Assembly: GCA_018380195.1 (NCBI GenBank)
Contig: JAGZUC010000014.1
Location: forward strand, 21,940 to 85,939
DNA from: Collinsella sp.
Lineage (GTDB): Bacteria > Actinomycetota > Coriobacteriia > Coriobacteriales > Coriobacteriaceae
Direction of reading: 5' to 3'
Length of the DNA: 64,000 bases
Shown: positions 17,513 through 26,163 of the stretch, in pieces
How the letters are laid out: every line of letters begins with the position of its first letter
How positions within the stretch are numbered: position 1 is the stretch's first letter
Made by a program: the position numbers and the translations under genes
The notes under the pieces: generated by a model
Databases searched by the model: none
Told to the model about the DNA's origin: nothing
Seen by the model: only the letters and a program-made list of their open reading frames with translations

Positions 17513-18604
17513 ATGAAGAAGAACAAGAACTATGTGGACCTGAAGGACCAGCCGGTTCCCGAGGGCCAGCATCTGCTCGAGGTCGATGACCTTAAGATGT
17601 ATTTCCATACCGAGGACGGCGTCGTTCGCGCTGTCGACGGTGTGTCCTACACGCTCGATCGCGGCGAGACCCTGGGTGTCGTCGGTGAGTCCGGCTCCGG
17701 TAAGTCCGTGACCGCCATGACCATCATGGGCCTTATCTCGATGCCTCCGGGAAAGATTGAGGGTGGCGACGTTCGCTATCGCGGTCGTTCTATCCTCGAG
17801 ATGACCGAGGAAGAGATGCAGCACATTCGCGGTAACGATATCGCGATGATCTTCCAGGATCCTATGACCTCCTTGAACCCGGTCTATAAGATCGGCAAGC
17901 AGGTAGGCGAGGGTCTTCGTCTGCACCGTGGCTACTCCAAGCAGGAGGCGCTCAAGCGCGCCACCGAGCTTTTGGACCTCGTTGGCATTCCCGAGCCCGA
18001 GAAGCGCGTCAATGAGTATCCGCACCAGTTCTCTGGCGGTATGCGTCAGCGCGTCATGATCGCTATGGCTCTTGCCTGTGATCCCGATATCCTGATTGCC
18101 GACGAGCCCACGACTGCTCTGGACGTTACCATCCAGGCTCAGATTATCGAGCTCATGCAGGAAATGCAGGAGAAGAACGGCAACGCCATCATCATGATTA
18201 CCCATGACCTGGGCGTCGTTGCCGATATGGCCGATAAGATCATGGTTATGTACGCCGGCCGTCCCGTCGAGTTCGGTACTGCTGAGGAAATCTTCTACGA
18301 GAGCCGCCACCCCTACACCTGGGGCCTTATCCGCTCCATCCCGGAGCAGGCCATCGAAGAGAAGAAGCCGCTTACGCCGATTCACGGCAACCCGCCTTCG
18401 CTCATGAACCTGCCCGAGGGCTGCGTCTTCTCTCCTCGCTGCCCCTATGCGACGGACAAGTGCCGTAAGCAGCGCCCTGAGCGTGTTGTCACCGAGTCTG
18501 GCCACTATTCTGCGTGCCACTACTCCGGTGACCCCGAGTTCCTCAAGAACGCTCCTGAGACGTCCCGTACGCGCAAGGATTCCAAGAAGGGAGGCGAGGC
18601 GTAA
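17513..18604 (+). CDS. Peptide ABC transporter ATP-binding protein (OppD/DppD family)
   Basis: ATPase of 363 residues. Walker A GESGSGKS, Q-loop FQDPMTSLNP, signature FSGGMRQRV, Walker B ILIADEPTTALDVT and H-loop ITHD are present in order. The C-terminal oligopeptide-transporter domain keeps its Cys motif (CVFSPRCPYATDKC, with a later Cys in SACHY), in contrast to the ATPases at the left end of the window. The stop and the next start share one base (TAATG). Confidence 0.94.
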   Translation: MKKNKNYVDLKDQPVPEGQHLLEVDDLKMYFHTEDGVVRAVDGVSYTLDRGETLGVVGESGSGKSVTAMTIMGLISMPPGKIEGGDVRYRGRSILEMTEEEMQHIRGNDIAMIFQDPMTSLNPVYKIGKQVGEGLRLHRGYSKQEALKRATELLDLVGIPEPEKRVNEYPHQFSGGMRQRVMIAMALACDPDILIADEPTTALDVTIQAQIIELMQEMQEKNGNAIIMITHDLGVVADMADKIMVMYAGRPVEFGTAEEIFYESRHPYTWGLIRSIPEQAIEEKKPLTPIHGNPPSLMNLPEGCVFSPRCPYATDKCRKQRPERVVTESGHYSACHYSGDPEFLKNAPETSRTRKDSKKGGEA

Positions 18605-19632
18605 TGGCAGATACCAACGAGCGTACTCCGCTGCTGAAGGTCGAGCACCTCTCTAAGGAGTTTCCCGCTGAGTCCGGCATGTTCGCCAAGCGCTTCTCCA
18701 AGCGTGTCGTCTCTGCTGTGAATGACATTTCGTTCGAGATTTATCCGGGCGAGACCTTTGGCCTGGTCGGCGAGTCTGGTTGCGGTAAGTCCACCACGGG
18801 CCGCACCATCATGCGCCTGACCAAGCCGACGGCAGGCAAAGTGTTTTTCCAGGGCAAAGACGTTGCCGAGATGAGCAAGCACGAGATCAAGGATATGCGT
18901 CGCGAGATGCAGTTCATCTTCCAGGACCCCTATGCTTCGCTCAACCCTCGTATGACCATCGGCGAGATCGTCTCCGAGCCTATGACCATTCATGGTGTGG
19001 GTACCAAGGAGGAGCGTATCGAGCGCGTCCGCGAGCTGCTGGACGTCGTCGGTCTGAACCCCGAGCACATCAACCGCTATCCGCACGAGTTCTCGGGCGG
19101 TCAGCGTCAGCGTGTCGGCATTGCCCGCGCGTTCGCTCTGAAGCCCAAGCTGATCATCTGCGACGAGCCTGTCTCTGCACTTGACGTTTCCATTCAGGCC
19201 CAGGTTTTGAACCTGCTAAAGGAGCTTCAGGATAAGTTCGGTACGGCTTATCTCTTCATTGCTCACGACCTCTCTGTCGTACAGCATATCTCCGACCGTG
19301 TTGCCGTTATGTATCTGGGTAAGATGGTTGAGGTTTCGGACTGGAAGACGCTCTACAGTGAGCCGCACCACCCGTATACGCAGTCGCTGCTGTCTGCCGT
19401 GCCGGTGCCCGATCCTGATATCCAGAAGACCCGCAAGCGCATCATCCTCGCCGGTGATCCTCCGTCACCGCTGGATCCGCCGACCGGCTGCCGTTTCCAC
19501 ACGCGCTGCCCGATCGCGCAGGGCATCTGCTCCGAGAAGCTTCCTGAGTTTAAGGAAGTTGCACCGGGCCACTGCTGCGCCTGCCACTTCGCCGAGCCGT
19601 TCCCGATCAAGGAATCGCACATCGACCTGTAG
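18604..19632 (+). CDS. Peptide ABC transporter ATP-binding protein (OppF/DppF family)
   Basis: Second ATPase, 342 residues. Walker A GESGCGKST, Q-loop FQDPYASLNP, signature FSGGQRQRVGIARA, Walker B LIICDEPVSALDVS and H-loop IAHD are intact; the tail has the CRFHTRCPIAQGIC motif and further Cys near the end. It pairs with the preceding ATPase as a heterodimer. It is the last gene of the operon; a long hairpin pair follows. Confidence 0.94.
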   Translation: MADTNERTPLLKVEHLSKEFPAESGMFAKRFSKRVVSAVNDISFEIYPGETFGLVGESGCGKSTTGRTIMRLTKPTAGKVFFQGKDVAEMSKHEIKDMRREMQFIFQDPYASLNPRMTIGEIVSEPMTIHGVGTKEERIERVRELLDVVGLNPEHINRYPHEFSGGQRQRVGIARAFALKPKLIICDEPVSALDVSIQAQVLNLLKELQDKFGTAYLFIAHDLSVVQHISDRVAVMYLGKMVEVSDWKTLYSEPHHPYTQSLLSAVPVPDPDIQKTRKRIILAGDPPSPLDPPTGCRFHTRCPIAQGICSEKLPEFKEVAPGHCCACHFAEPFPIKESHIDL

Positions 19633-19648
19633 CCGGTTGTTATCGTCC

Positions 19649-19780
19649 GGGCCCGCGCTGGACTTAGTTTTCAGAACGTCCTCGACCATGGAAACCCCCT
19701 TATCCTGCTCCTTCGGAGCCGCGGATAAGGGGGTTTCCTGGTCTGCGGAATGTTCTGAAAACTAAGTCCAGCACGGGCCC
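19649..19780. repeat. Long nested inverted repeat downstream of the opp operon
   Basis: Outer arms 19649-19677 and 19752-19780 (29 bases, one mismatch) and inner arms 19690-19705 and 19723-19738 (16 bases, perfect) fold into one hairpin of 132 nt capped by CTCC-TTCG-GGAG-like pairing. It may end the opp transcript, but there is no T-run at its foot on either strand. Confidence 0.85.
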
Positions 19781-19960
19781 TGTGTTACCACTGCAGAGGG
19801 GTGCGATTCCTTGATCGCTCACTTAATCTAATGGGAAAGATAGCGAGGCCGGAGCTTTAGCTCCGGCCTCCTTATATAAGGGCTAGGCAAAGCCGAGCCA
19901 CTAAATTTATATCAGCTCCCAGAACATGTTTGAGAACTGTGCCTGAAGTATGTATTTGCA

Positions 19961-20085
19961 GGCCCCGAATCGGTGTTGCCTCCCGGCGCATTCCGCAGGG
20001 GGAGCGATATTTTGCAGCACGAAGTGCGAAGCAAAATATCGCTCATGCCCGAGGACGCGCCGGGAGGCAACACCGATTCGGGGCC
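19961..20085. repeat. Second long nested inverted repeat before tRNA-Leu
   Basis: Outer arms 19961-19989 and 20057-20085 are perfectly complementary over 29 bases. Inside, GAGCGATATTTTGC and its complement (20002-20044) form another stem capped by GCAC-GAA-GTGC. The sequence shares nothing obvious with the neighbour at 19649-19780, although the two have the same layout. The gene-free 597 bases from 19633 to 20229 hold these two hairpins, the tRNA promoter and no credible reading frame. Confidence 0.85.
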
Positions 20086-20142
20086 GAACATATAGATCTA
20101 CCAGCGCATTTACAAATTCGTAAACTTTTTTGAAAAAAGTGC

Positions 20143-20172
20143 TTGCACAGTTCTCGAATCATAGGTTATTAT
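20143..20172 (+). promoter_or_regulatory. Promoter of tRNA-Leu
   Basis: -35 TTGCAC (20143-20148), -10 TATTAT (20167-20172), spacer 18, preceded by an A/T-rich UP-like stretch TTTTTTGAAAAAAGTGC. The same upstream signature is found before the tRNA-Gly genes at 23655 and 26010. Confidence 0.75.
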
Positions 20173-20229
20173 CTTCCTCGTTGAACGCGCGGGTCCAACA
20201 AAACGAACTGCGAATCAACAACATAGCAT

Positions 20230-20319
20230 GTCGGAGTGGCGGAATTGGCAGACGCGCTAGCTTGAGGTGCTAGTGACCGCTTTTTGGTCATGCGGGTTCA
20301 AGTCCCGCCTCCGACACCA
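20230..20319 (+). tRNA. tRNA-Leu(GAG)
   Basis: Class II tRNA of 90 nt with a long variable arm. The acceptor stem pairs GTCGGAG with CTCCGAC, the anticodon stem CTAGC/GCTAG encloses TTGAGGT with anticodon GAG, the T arm is GCGGGTTCAAGTCCCGC, and CCA is encoded. A terminator follows within about ten bases. Confidence 0.96.
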
Positions 20320-20329
20320 TCGCATTTGA

Positions 20330-20352
20330 GAAGCCTCTTCGGAGGCTTTTTT
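20330..20352 (+). terminator. Terminator after tRNA-Leu
   Basis: Stem AAGCCTC / GAGGCTT with loop TTCG-like bases, then six T. Confidence 0.88.
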
Positions 20353-20378
20353 GTTACCGATAGACGGTGGGGTCCACG

Positions 20379-22724
20379 ATGGAAACGCTTGAACGCAACG
20401 AGTGGGCAGACGTTGCCCAACTAGTCGAGATCACGAGCGATGCTGTCATCATCTGCGAGCTCGACGGAACCATTCTGCATGTGAATAATCGCTTACTTGG
20501 GTTGATGTGCGAGGAACGCGCCGATGTCATCGGTGGAGATGTTAAAGACGTCCTGTACTCGTCCGCTTTTGAACGTGCGACGGAACATCGTCTGCCATTT
20601 GAAACTGATGGCTTCGAGAACGAACTGATGCTCAAGCTGAGTGACGGCTCTTTTATCCCCGTCTTGGTTCGCGCGGGCTCCGTAACGCCTCCACGCATCT
20701 TTGGGCGCCGCGCACCACGTGTCCTAGTGGCGCTTCACAGTATCGAGGAACAGTATTCTCACGACCGTCAACTTAAGCGTGCGTTATCGGAGCTTAGAGT
20801 TGCGAACAAGCGTCTCTCTGGCACGCTCTCGGTCATTATGAGCACTGTGGGCTCCGATGAGTTACCCAGCCTGCTTGATACTGTTTTGAACCAGCTTGTA
20901 GGAACGCTCGATGCTTCGGGTGCCGCTATCTATTTTTCTGAGAGCGGCGGTTTTAAACTTCGCGGTGTTTCCAAGGAGCTGTACGACAGCTACCTGCCTG
21001 AGTTTTTGCCGTATGGCGCTGGCATTCCGACGTATGTTCTTCGTGAGTCGCGTGCCTGTCGCTTGTCGATTCAACAGGACCTTGAGGGTGATAAGGCCGC
21101 CTCCGGTATGTTCATGGACCTGGACAATCGTTCTAAGCACCTGTTGCGCATGCAGGATATGCCTCCGTACCGCAGCGAGATCTGTCTTCCCGTTTTTTAC
21201 GGTACGCAGATTCTTGGCGTGCTGGAAGTTGGTTGGAAACGCCCCCAGGCACCGCTCGCCTATGACGTTAATGTGCTCGAGGTCATTTGCGATTACCTGT
21301 CTATCCAGCTGGTCGGCATGGCATCGAGCCTTCGCTCCCGTCGCACGGCCGAGCTTGGCCGCTCGCTCAATGTCTTGCGTGATGAGTTGTTTACCTTTCT
21401 AGACGATTCCGCCGCGGCTACCCAGGCGGTATCGTCCGAGATCTGCAATATGCTTAACTGCCATTTTTGCCCTGTTGAGTATGACGCCAGTCTGGATTCC
21501 TACGTCATAGATTTTGAAGGTGGCAGTCGCGTTGCTTTGCCGGACGATCCCGAGAAGCTTTTCTTTTCCACGACGGCGCCAGCGGCACGTCTGGGGGCTG
21601 GCCCTGATGGCTTTGAGGCATCTGTTTTGGGCGGTACGAGTGCCGAGGACCTTAAACACGTCCGTATAACTCGCGTTGACGAATCGATGCCTATGGGAGG
21701 CTGGCTTAGGGCGCATGGTCTGCCTTGTCAAGGTCTCTACGTCGACTCCGGCATCGAGGCGGGGCGACCACGCTCTAAGGGTGATGGCAAGCACAGTAAC
21801 GACGCAATTGTTCCTGCTTCTGTTGCGAAGAGCCCGACGACGCGCGCGCTGCTGCTTCGTGATGGTAGCCAAGAGCCGATTGATGATCTTGAATATGACT
21901 ACTTGGTGCACTTGGCTCATGACTTTGAACTGATCTACGAAGGCGAATCTCAAAAGCGCGAGGAGCGCCATATCGCTCAGACCCTTCAGATCGGCATGAG
22001 AAATTCCCTGGGGGATGTTCCGGGTATCGCAACCGATTCGGTGTACCTGTCAGCCACGAACTCGGCGTTGGTCGGCGGCGATTTCTATACGCTCTTCCGT
22101 CTTCCCGACGACTGCGCCGTCATGATTCTGGGTGATGTGTCTGGCAAAGGCATTGAGGCCGCATCGATGTCCGCGCTCGTCAAGACGGCCCTGACGGCAT
22201 ATGCGTGGGAGGGCGCTGGACCGGCCCGCATGGCACGCTCTCTTAACAGTATGCTCATGGGCTTTTCGAGGGTCGAGACGTTCGTGACGGCCTTTATCGC
22301 CAAGATTGACCTTAAAGCCGGACGCGCAACGTATTGTTCGGCGGGCCATCCTCCGACCATGGTCATTAGGCCAGAGTCGATGCCGCTGGGTGGCGGCGAG
22401 GCCCGTGGGGGAGAGGTCGAGCTGCTTGGATGCCAATCGGGCGTAATCGGTGCCTTTGAGAGCATGGTGTACGAGACAGGCGTGTTTACGTTCGCTCCTG
22501 GCGACATGCTCTTCATGTATACGGACGGAACGATTGAGGCCCGCGACCGCACCGGAGCGTTCTTTGGTGAGCAGCGCCTTCGTGACCTTCTGCTCTCTGT
22601 CTCGGGTGAGGGCGTATCGGGAATCTGCGGCAAGGTCTTGGGCGAGCTTGACCGATTTACCGAATCGGCGCTGGACGATGACATTGCATTGGTGTCCCTT
22701 GAGTTTTTACGGGGTCGTTCATAG
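20379..22724 (+). CDS. PAS-GAF-PP2C (SpoIIE/RsbU-type) serine phosphatase
   Basis: A 781-residue cytosolic signalling protein. A PAS-like sensor occupies roughly 10-115 (ITSDAVIICELDGTILHVNN), followed by a helical linker, a GAF-like domain near 150-320 (LLDTVLNQLVGTLDASGAAIYF), a second less recognisable region, and a SpoIIE-type PP2C domain from about 550 (SALVGGDFYTLFRLPDDCAVMILGDVSGKGIEAA, with metal-binding Asp residues, and DDDIALVSLEF near the end). Such enzymes dephosphorylate an anti-sigma-factor antagonist. The next gene encodes a STAS domain fused to an anti-sigma-type kinase, the natural partner. GGTGGGG precedes the ATG; a GTG at 20367 is an alternative. No transmembrane segment is visible. 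Confidence 0.88.
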   Translation: METLERNEWADVAQLVEITSDAVIICELDGTILHVNNRLLGLMCEERADVIGGDVKDVLYSSAFERATEHRLPFETDGFENELMLKLSDGSFIPVLVRAGSVTPPRIFGRRAPRVLVALHSIEEQYSHDRQLKRALSELRVANKRLSGTLSVIMSTVGSDELPSLLDTVLNQLVGTLDASGAAIYFSESGGFKLRGVSKELYDSYLPEFLPYGAGIPTYVLRESRACRLSIQQDLEGDKAASGMFMDLDNRSKHLLRMQDMPPYRSEICLPVFYGTQILGVLEVGWKRPQAPLAYDVNVLEVICDYLSIQLVGMASSLRSRRTAELGRSLNVLRDELFTFLDDSAAATQAVSSEICNMLNCHFCPVEYDASLDSYVIDFEGGSRVALPDDPEKLFFSTTAPAARLGAGPDGFEASVLGGTSAEDLKHVRITRVDESMPMGGWLRAHGLPCQGLYVDSGIEAGRPRSKGDGKHSNDAIVPASVAKSPTTRALLLRDGSQEPIDDLEYDYLVHLAHDFELIYEGESQKREERHIAQTLQIGMRNSLGDVPGIATDSVYLSATNSALVGGDFYTLFRLPDDCAVMILGDVSGKGIEAASMSALVKTALTAYAWEGAGPARMARSLNSMLMGFSRVETFVTAFIAKIDLKAGRATYCSAGHPPTMVIRPESMPLGGGEARGGEVELLGCQSGVIGAFESMVYETGVFTFAPGDMLFMYTDGTIEARDRTGAFFGEQRLRDLLLSVSGEGVSGICGKVLGELDRFTESALDDDIALVSLEFLRGRS

Positions 22725-22802
22725 ACGACGCTGGGCGGGCTGAATCCGTACGGTTGGGGAAACGAATGCATCGAGTGGGCTTTTTTGGGGAACCATGGTC
22801 GT

Positions 22803-23549
22803 ATGAATGAGTGGAATGACATAGCGGTTTTGACGCCTCCAGGCGATATCGACATCGCCACGGTGCCTGCGCTGCGTCGGCGGTTGGATGCTTTGATTGG
22901 CCGCGGCGTGCGTCGTGTTGTCATCAACTGTCAGGCTGTTAGCTTTATCGATTCGACGGGCTTGGCATTCCTGCTTACGCGCGCTCGTGAGCTCATGAGG
23001 CGAGAAGGCCTGCTTTCGCTCGTCAATGCATCGGGTGAAGTTGTTCGCTTTTTGGAGATTGCTCGTCTTGTCGATATCCTTCATGTCGCGGGGCCGGCAC
23101 GGGAGTCTATTCCCGCCATTCCGGTGGGGGAGCTGCCTCGCTGGAGTAAGAGCGTCGAGGTCCGTCAGGGTATCGAGAATCTTCCATACTACCGACATCG
23201 CATTGCCGAACTCCTTGAATCGCTTCCGTTGCGCCGTGACGAGCGCTACGATGTCGCATTGGCGTCGGGGGAGGCGCTGGGTAATGCCTATGACCATGCG
23301 GGCGGTATCGGGTGCGTCCTGACGGTTCAGGCCTATGGCGATCGCGTTGTGGTTGAGGTGCTTGATCGAGGTGCCGGCTATTCTATCGATGAAACGAGCG
23401 AGCCGGTTGCATCTGAGGAACGCGGCCGTGGTATCAAGCTTATGCGTATGCTCGTCGATAACGTGGAGGTTGCTCGTCGTACGGACGGCGCCGGCACGCG
23501 CGTGCAGATGGTGAAGCTGTTTAGCGGAGCGCTGGAATCGTGTGCCTAG
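22803..23549 (+). CDS. Fused STAS (anti-anti-sigma) and HATPase (anti-sigma kinase) protein
   Basis: A 248-residue two-domain protein. Residues about 1-100 form a STAS domain (TPPGDIDIATVPALRRRL, then VSFIDSTGLAFLL, whose Ser is the likely phosphorylation site). Residues about 115-245 form a GHKL ATPase of the RsbW/SpoIIAB type: N-box EALGNAYDHAG, G1 box DRGAGY, G2 box ERGRGIKLMRMLVD. These two functions are normally on separate proteins that bind each other. With the upstream PP2C phosphatase they make a compact partner-switching module; the target sigma factor is not in the window. ATG at 22803 chosen with GGGG upstream; a TTG at 22785 is possible. Confidence 0.88.
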   Translation: MNEWNDIAVLTPPGDIDIATVPALRRRLDALIGRGVRRVVINCQAVSFIDSTGLAFLLTRARELMRREGLLSLVNASGEVVRFLEIARLVDILHVAGPARESIPAIPVGELPRWSKSVEVRQGIENLPYYRHRIAELLESLPLRRDERYDVALASGEALGNAYDHAGGIGCVLTVQAYGDRVVVEVLDRGAGYSIDETSEPVASEERGRGIKLMRMLVDNVEVARRTDGAGTRVQMVKLFSGALESCA

Positions 23550-23613
23550 CCAATCGCTTTAGCGCGTTTGGCTATTAAGAACATGCGGCAGACAAGTTTT
23601 TTGAAAAAAGTAC

Positions 23614-23642
23614 TTGCGTCTTTTGGACAACTCGCGTAAATT
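23614..23642 (+). promoter_or_regulatory. Promoter of the tRNA-Gly/tRNA-Cys cluster
   Basis: -35 TTGCGT (23614-23619), 17-base spacer, -10 TAAATT (23637-23642), with the UP-like TTTTTTGAAAAAAGTAC directly upstream. Confidence 0.72.
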
Positions 23643-23654
23643 AATAACCCGCAA

Positions 23655-23730
23655 GCGGACATGGCTCAGTTGGTAGAGCACAACCTTGCCAAGGTTGGGG
23701 TCGCGGGTTCGAGCCCCGTTGTCCGCTCCA
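23655..23730 (+). tRNA. tRNA-Gly(GCC), copy 1
   Basis: A 76-nt cloverleaf. The acceptor GCGGACA pairs with TGTCCGC, the anticodon stem CAACC/GGTTG encloses TTGCCAA (anticodon GCC), T loop GTTCGAGC, CCA encoded. Identical to copies at 23881 and 26010. Confidence 0.96.
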
Positions 23731-23740
23731 TTGCATTTCC

Positions 23741-23763
23741 GGACCGTTTAGGCGGTCCTTTTT
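23741..23763 (+). terminator. Terminator-like hairpin between tRNA-Gly and tRNA-Cys
   Basis: Stem GGACCG/CGGTCC with loop TTTAGG-like bases, then five T, ending one base before the mature tRNA-Cys start. tRNA-Cys either needs read-through or RNA processing. Confidence 0.7.
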
Positions 23764-23764
23764 C

Positions 23765-23838
23765 GGCGAAGTGGCCAAGTGGTAAGGCAGAGGCCTGCAA
23801 AGCCTTTACCCCCGGTTCGAATCCGGGCTTCGCCTCCA
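23765..23838 (+). tRNA. tRNA-Cys(GCA)
   Basis: A 74-nt cloverleaf. Acceptor GGCGAAG pairs with CTTCGCC, the anticodon stem AGGC/GCCT encloses CTGCAAA (anticodon GCA), T arm CCCGGTTCGAATCCGGG, CCA encoded. Confidence 0.95.
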
Positions 23839-23847
23839 GGCAACATC

Positions 23848-23872
23848 CGGGCGCTCCGGCGCCCGTTTTGTT
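23848..23872 (+). terminator. Terminator-like hairpin after tRNA-Cys
   Basis: Stem CGGGCGC/GCGCCCG with a short TCCG loop, followed by TTTTGTTTT; the second tRNA-Gly starts nine bases later. Confidence 0.75.
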
Positions 23873-23880
23873 TTACATAT

Positions 23881-23956
23881 GCGGACATGGCTCAGTTGGT
23901 AGAGCACAACCTTGCCAAGGTTGGGGTCGCGGGTTCGAGCCCCGTTGTCCGCTCCA
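23881..23956 (+). tRNA. tRNA-Gly(GCC), copy 2
   Basis: Base-for-base identical to copy 1 (23655-23730), anticodon GCC, CCA encoded. Confidence 0.96.
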
Positions 23957-23964
23957 AACGCAAC

Positions 23965-23996
23965 AGCCCGGCTACCACGGTAGCCGGGCTTTTTTG
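23965..23996 (+). terminator. Rho-independent terminator of the tRNA cluster
   Basis: Stem AGCCCGGCTACC / GGTAGCCGGGCT with a short loop followed by TTTTTTG; strong and well formed. Confidence 0.9.
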
Positions 23997-24134
23997 TATC
24001 CATCGCATGGGCTCGAACCCGAGAGGGGGCGATCGTTTTGGGGCGTGGCTGTGGCGTTGTTTGTCGCGAATGTCCGCTTTGGGCGTATCATCGTGGGCAT
24101 CTCGCATAACCTCGTTGCAAGGGAGATACGCCCC

Positions 24135-25868
24135 ATGGCTACAGAAAAGTCTTCTTCGCGCTCATGGATGTCCGATGCCGCGATCTATCAGATCTACCCG
24201 CGCTCGTTTAAGGATTCGACTGGTTCGGGTCTGGGCGATATCGCGGGCATTACCCAGCAGATGGACTATCTTGAGCGGCTGGGTATCGAGGCCATCTGGC
24301 TGAGCCCGTTTTACCCTTCGCCTCTTGTCGATGGCGGCTATGATGTGGCGGACTACTGCGATGTCGACCCACGTCTCGGCTCGCTTGACGACTTCGATGA
24401 CATGATCGCTGCGGCTCACGCGCGCGGCATCAAGGTCATCGTCGACATCGTGCCCAACCATTCATCCAACCAGCACCCCTGGTTCAAAGCCGCTCTTGCC
24501 GCCGGCCCCGGATCGCCCGAACGCGCCCGTTATATCTTCCGCGATGGTCGCGGCGAGCATGGCGAGCTGCCTCCCACCAATTGGAATGCCAACTTTGGCG
24601 GCCCCGCATGGACGCGTGTTGCGGACGGTCAGTGGTATCTGCACATGTTTACGCCCGAGCAGCCGGACTTTGACTGGTCATGCCCTGAGGTTCACGCGCT
24701 CTTTTGCGACGTCCTGGCGTTTTGGAGCGATCGAGGCGTCGACGGCTTTCGCATTGATGTGGCGCAGGGTCTCGCCAAGGATCTCGACCGCGATGACCTC
24801 GACCGGTGGCATCTCGCCGAGGGCGATGACATGGTTGACGACGGCACCCATCCGCTGTGGGACCGCAATGAGGTCCACGAGATCTATCGCGAGTGGCGCC
24901 GCGTGTTCGACCGCTATAATCCGCCGCGCAGTGCCGTTGCCGAGGCGTGGGTGCTGCCCGAGCGCCAGTATCTCTATGCGCGTCCCAGCGAGCTTGGCCA
25001 GACATTCAACTTTGAGTTTGCCAAGGCCACTTGGACCTATGATGACATGCACACTGCAATCGAGAAGGGCTTGAAGGCAGCCGTCGAATCCGATTCCGCC
25101 TCGACCTGGGTACTCTCCAACCACGACGTGCCGCGCGTGGCGACACGCTATGCCCTGCCGCAAATCAAGGCGACGCGCTACCACCAGATTGCGCTCGACT
25201 GGCTCTTACGCGACGGGTCGTCTTATGACGAGGACCGTGAACTCGGCGAGCGCCGCGCGCGGGCGGCCCTTTTGCTTGAACTGGCGCTTCCGGGCTCGGC
25301 ATACGTGTATCAGGGTGAGGAGCTCGGCCTTTTTGAGGTGGCTGACATCCCGTGGGCTGCACTCGAAGATCCTACTGCGACCAATACGCGCGGACCGAAG
25401 CGTGAGAAGGGGCGCGACGGCTGCCGTGTGCCCCTGCCGTGGGTGGCGGCGGACGATCCCGCGCAGGGCGGATCGTTTGGGTTTTCGCCGGCGGACGCCG
25501 ATGCGGCGCCCCATCTGCCGCAACCTGCATGGTTTTCCGATTACGCTGCCGATAGGGAAGAAGCGGACCCGACATCGATGCTTGCGCTCTATCGTGACGC
25601 CCTCTGGCTTCGGCGCAAGCTGCGCGGTTGCGCCAACGATCTTGCGTGGCTCGATCTTGACGGGCGCACCGGTCTTGCGGATGGCGCCGAGGGCGCCGAG
25701 GGCGGCGTTATCGCCTATCGCCGCGACAACGGCTGGGCTTGTGTGACGAACTTCGGCGCAGCACCCGTGGAGCTGCCGGCGGGCAGGGTCCTGCTCACCT
25801 CATCACCGCTTGCAGACGGCAGGCTCGCGCAGGACAGCTCTGCCTGGATCATGCTCGGTGAGATGTAG
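24135..25868 (+). CDS. GH13 alpha-glucosidase
   Basis: A 577-residue cytosolic glycoside hydrolase of family 13. The four conserved regions are readable: DIVPNHSS (about 107), GFRIDVAQG with the nucleophile Asp (about 213), EAWVLPE with the acid/base Glu, and SNHDVPR near 345. N-terminal WMSDAAIYQIYPRSFKDSTGSGLGDIAGI is typical of oligo-1,6-glucosidases and actinobacterial alpha-glucosidases acting on maltose or isomaltose-type sugars. No signal peptide. ATG at 24135 follows AAGGGAGA; the open frame extending left runs through tRNA genes and is not coding. The gene lies between identical tRNA-Gly copies. Confidence 0.9.
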   Translation: MATEKSSSRSWMSDAAIYQIYPRSFKDSTGSGLGDIAGITQQMDYLERLGIEAIWLSPFYPSPLVDGGYDVADYCDVDPRLGSLDDFDDMIAAAHARGIKVIVDIVPNHSSNQHPWFKAALAAGPGSPERARYIFRDGRGEHGELPPTNWNANFGGPAWTRVADGQWYLHMFTPEQPDFDWSCPEVHALFCDVLAFWSDRGVDGFRIDVAQGLAKDLDRDDLDRWHLAEGDDMVDDGTHPLWDRNEVHEIYREWRRVFDRYNPPRSAVAEAWVLPERQYLYARPSELGQTFNFEFAKATWTYDDMHTAIEKGLKAAVESDSASTWVLSNHDVPRVATRYALPQIKATRYHQIALDWLLRDGSSYDEDRELGERRARAALLLELALPGSAYVYQGEELGLFEVADIPWAALEDPTATNTRGPKREKGRDGCRVPLPWVAADDPAQGGSFGFSPADADAAPHLPQPAWFSDYAADREEADPTSMLALYRDALWLRRKLRGCANDLAWLDLDGRTGLADGAEGAEGGVIAYRRDNGWACVTNFGAAPVELPAGRVLLTSSPLADGRLAQDSSAWIMLGEM

Positions 25869-25968
25869 GGGTCTCTTGCGGCGAGATTGCGTTTGCCCGC
25901 GCCTTCTGTGGTGGCTGATGTCTTCGCGAGGTTCGCGAGGGCGTTGCAAAACTTTTTAAAAAAAGTTC

Positions 25969-25997
25969 TTGCATAGGATGCGGGCATCACGTAAGAT
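25969..25997 (+). promoter_or_regulatory. Promoter of tRNA-Gly/tRNA-Val
   Basis: -35 TTGCAT (25969-25974), 17-base spacer, -10 TAAGAT (25992-25997), with TTTTTAAAAAAAGTTC upstream as in the other tRNA promoters. Confidence 0.73.
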
Positions 25998-26009
25998 TAA
26001 TCCTCGTAA

Positions 26010-26085
26010 GCGGACATGGCTCAGTTGGTAGAGCACAACCTTGCCAAGGTTGGGGTCGCGGGTTCGAGCCCCGTTGTCCGCTCCA
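26010..26085 (+). tRNA. tRNA-Gly(GCC), copy 3
   Basis: Identical to the copies at 23655 and 23881; anticodon GCC, CCA encoded. Followed three bases later by tRNA-Val. Confidence 0.96.
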
Positions 26086-26088
26086 TTT

Positions 26089-26163
26089 GGGCGTTTAGCT
26101 CAGGGGGAGAGCGCTTCCCTGACACGGAAGAGGTCAGAAGTTCAAATCTTCTAACGCCCACCA
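26089..26163 (+). tRNA. tRNA-Val(GAC)
   Basis: A 75-nt cloverleaf. Acceptor GGGCGTT pairs with AACGCCC, the anticodon stem TTCC/GGAA encloses CTGACAC (anticodon GAC), T arm AGAAGTTCAAATCTTCT, CCA encoded. Confidence 0.95.

Noticed and set aside
23806..24107. Minus-strand frames encoding GARTRDPNLGKVVLYQLSH-like peptides
   Set aside because: Antisense translation of tRNA-Gly, a well-known spurious protein type in databases.
23661..24134. Open frame running into the glucosidase gene, giving MAQLVEHNLAKVG-type protein
   Set aside because: It is translation of the tRNA-Gly and tRNA-Cys genes; the glucosidase starts at 24135 with a ribosome-binding site.
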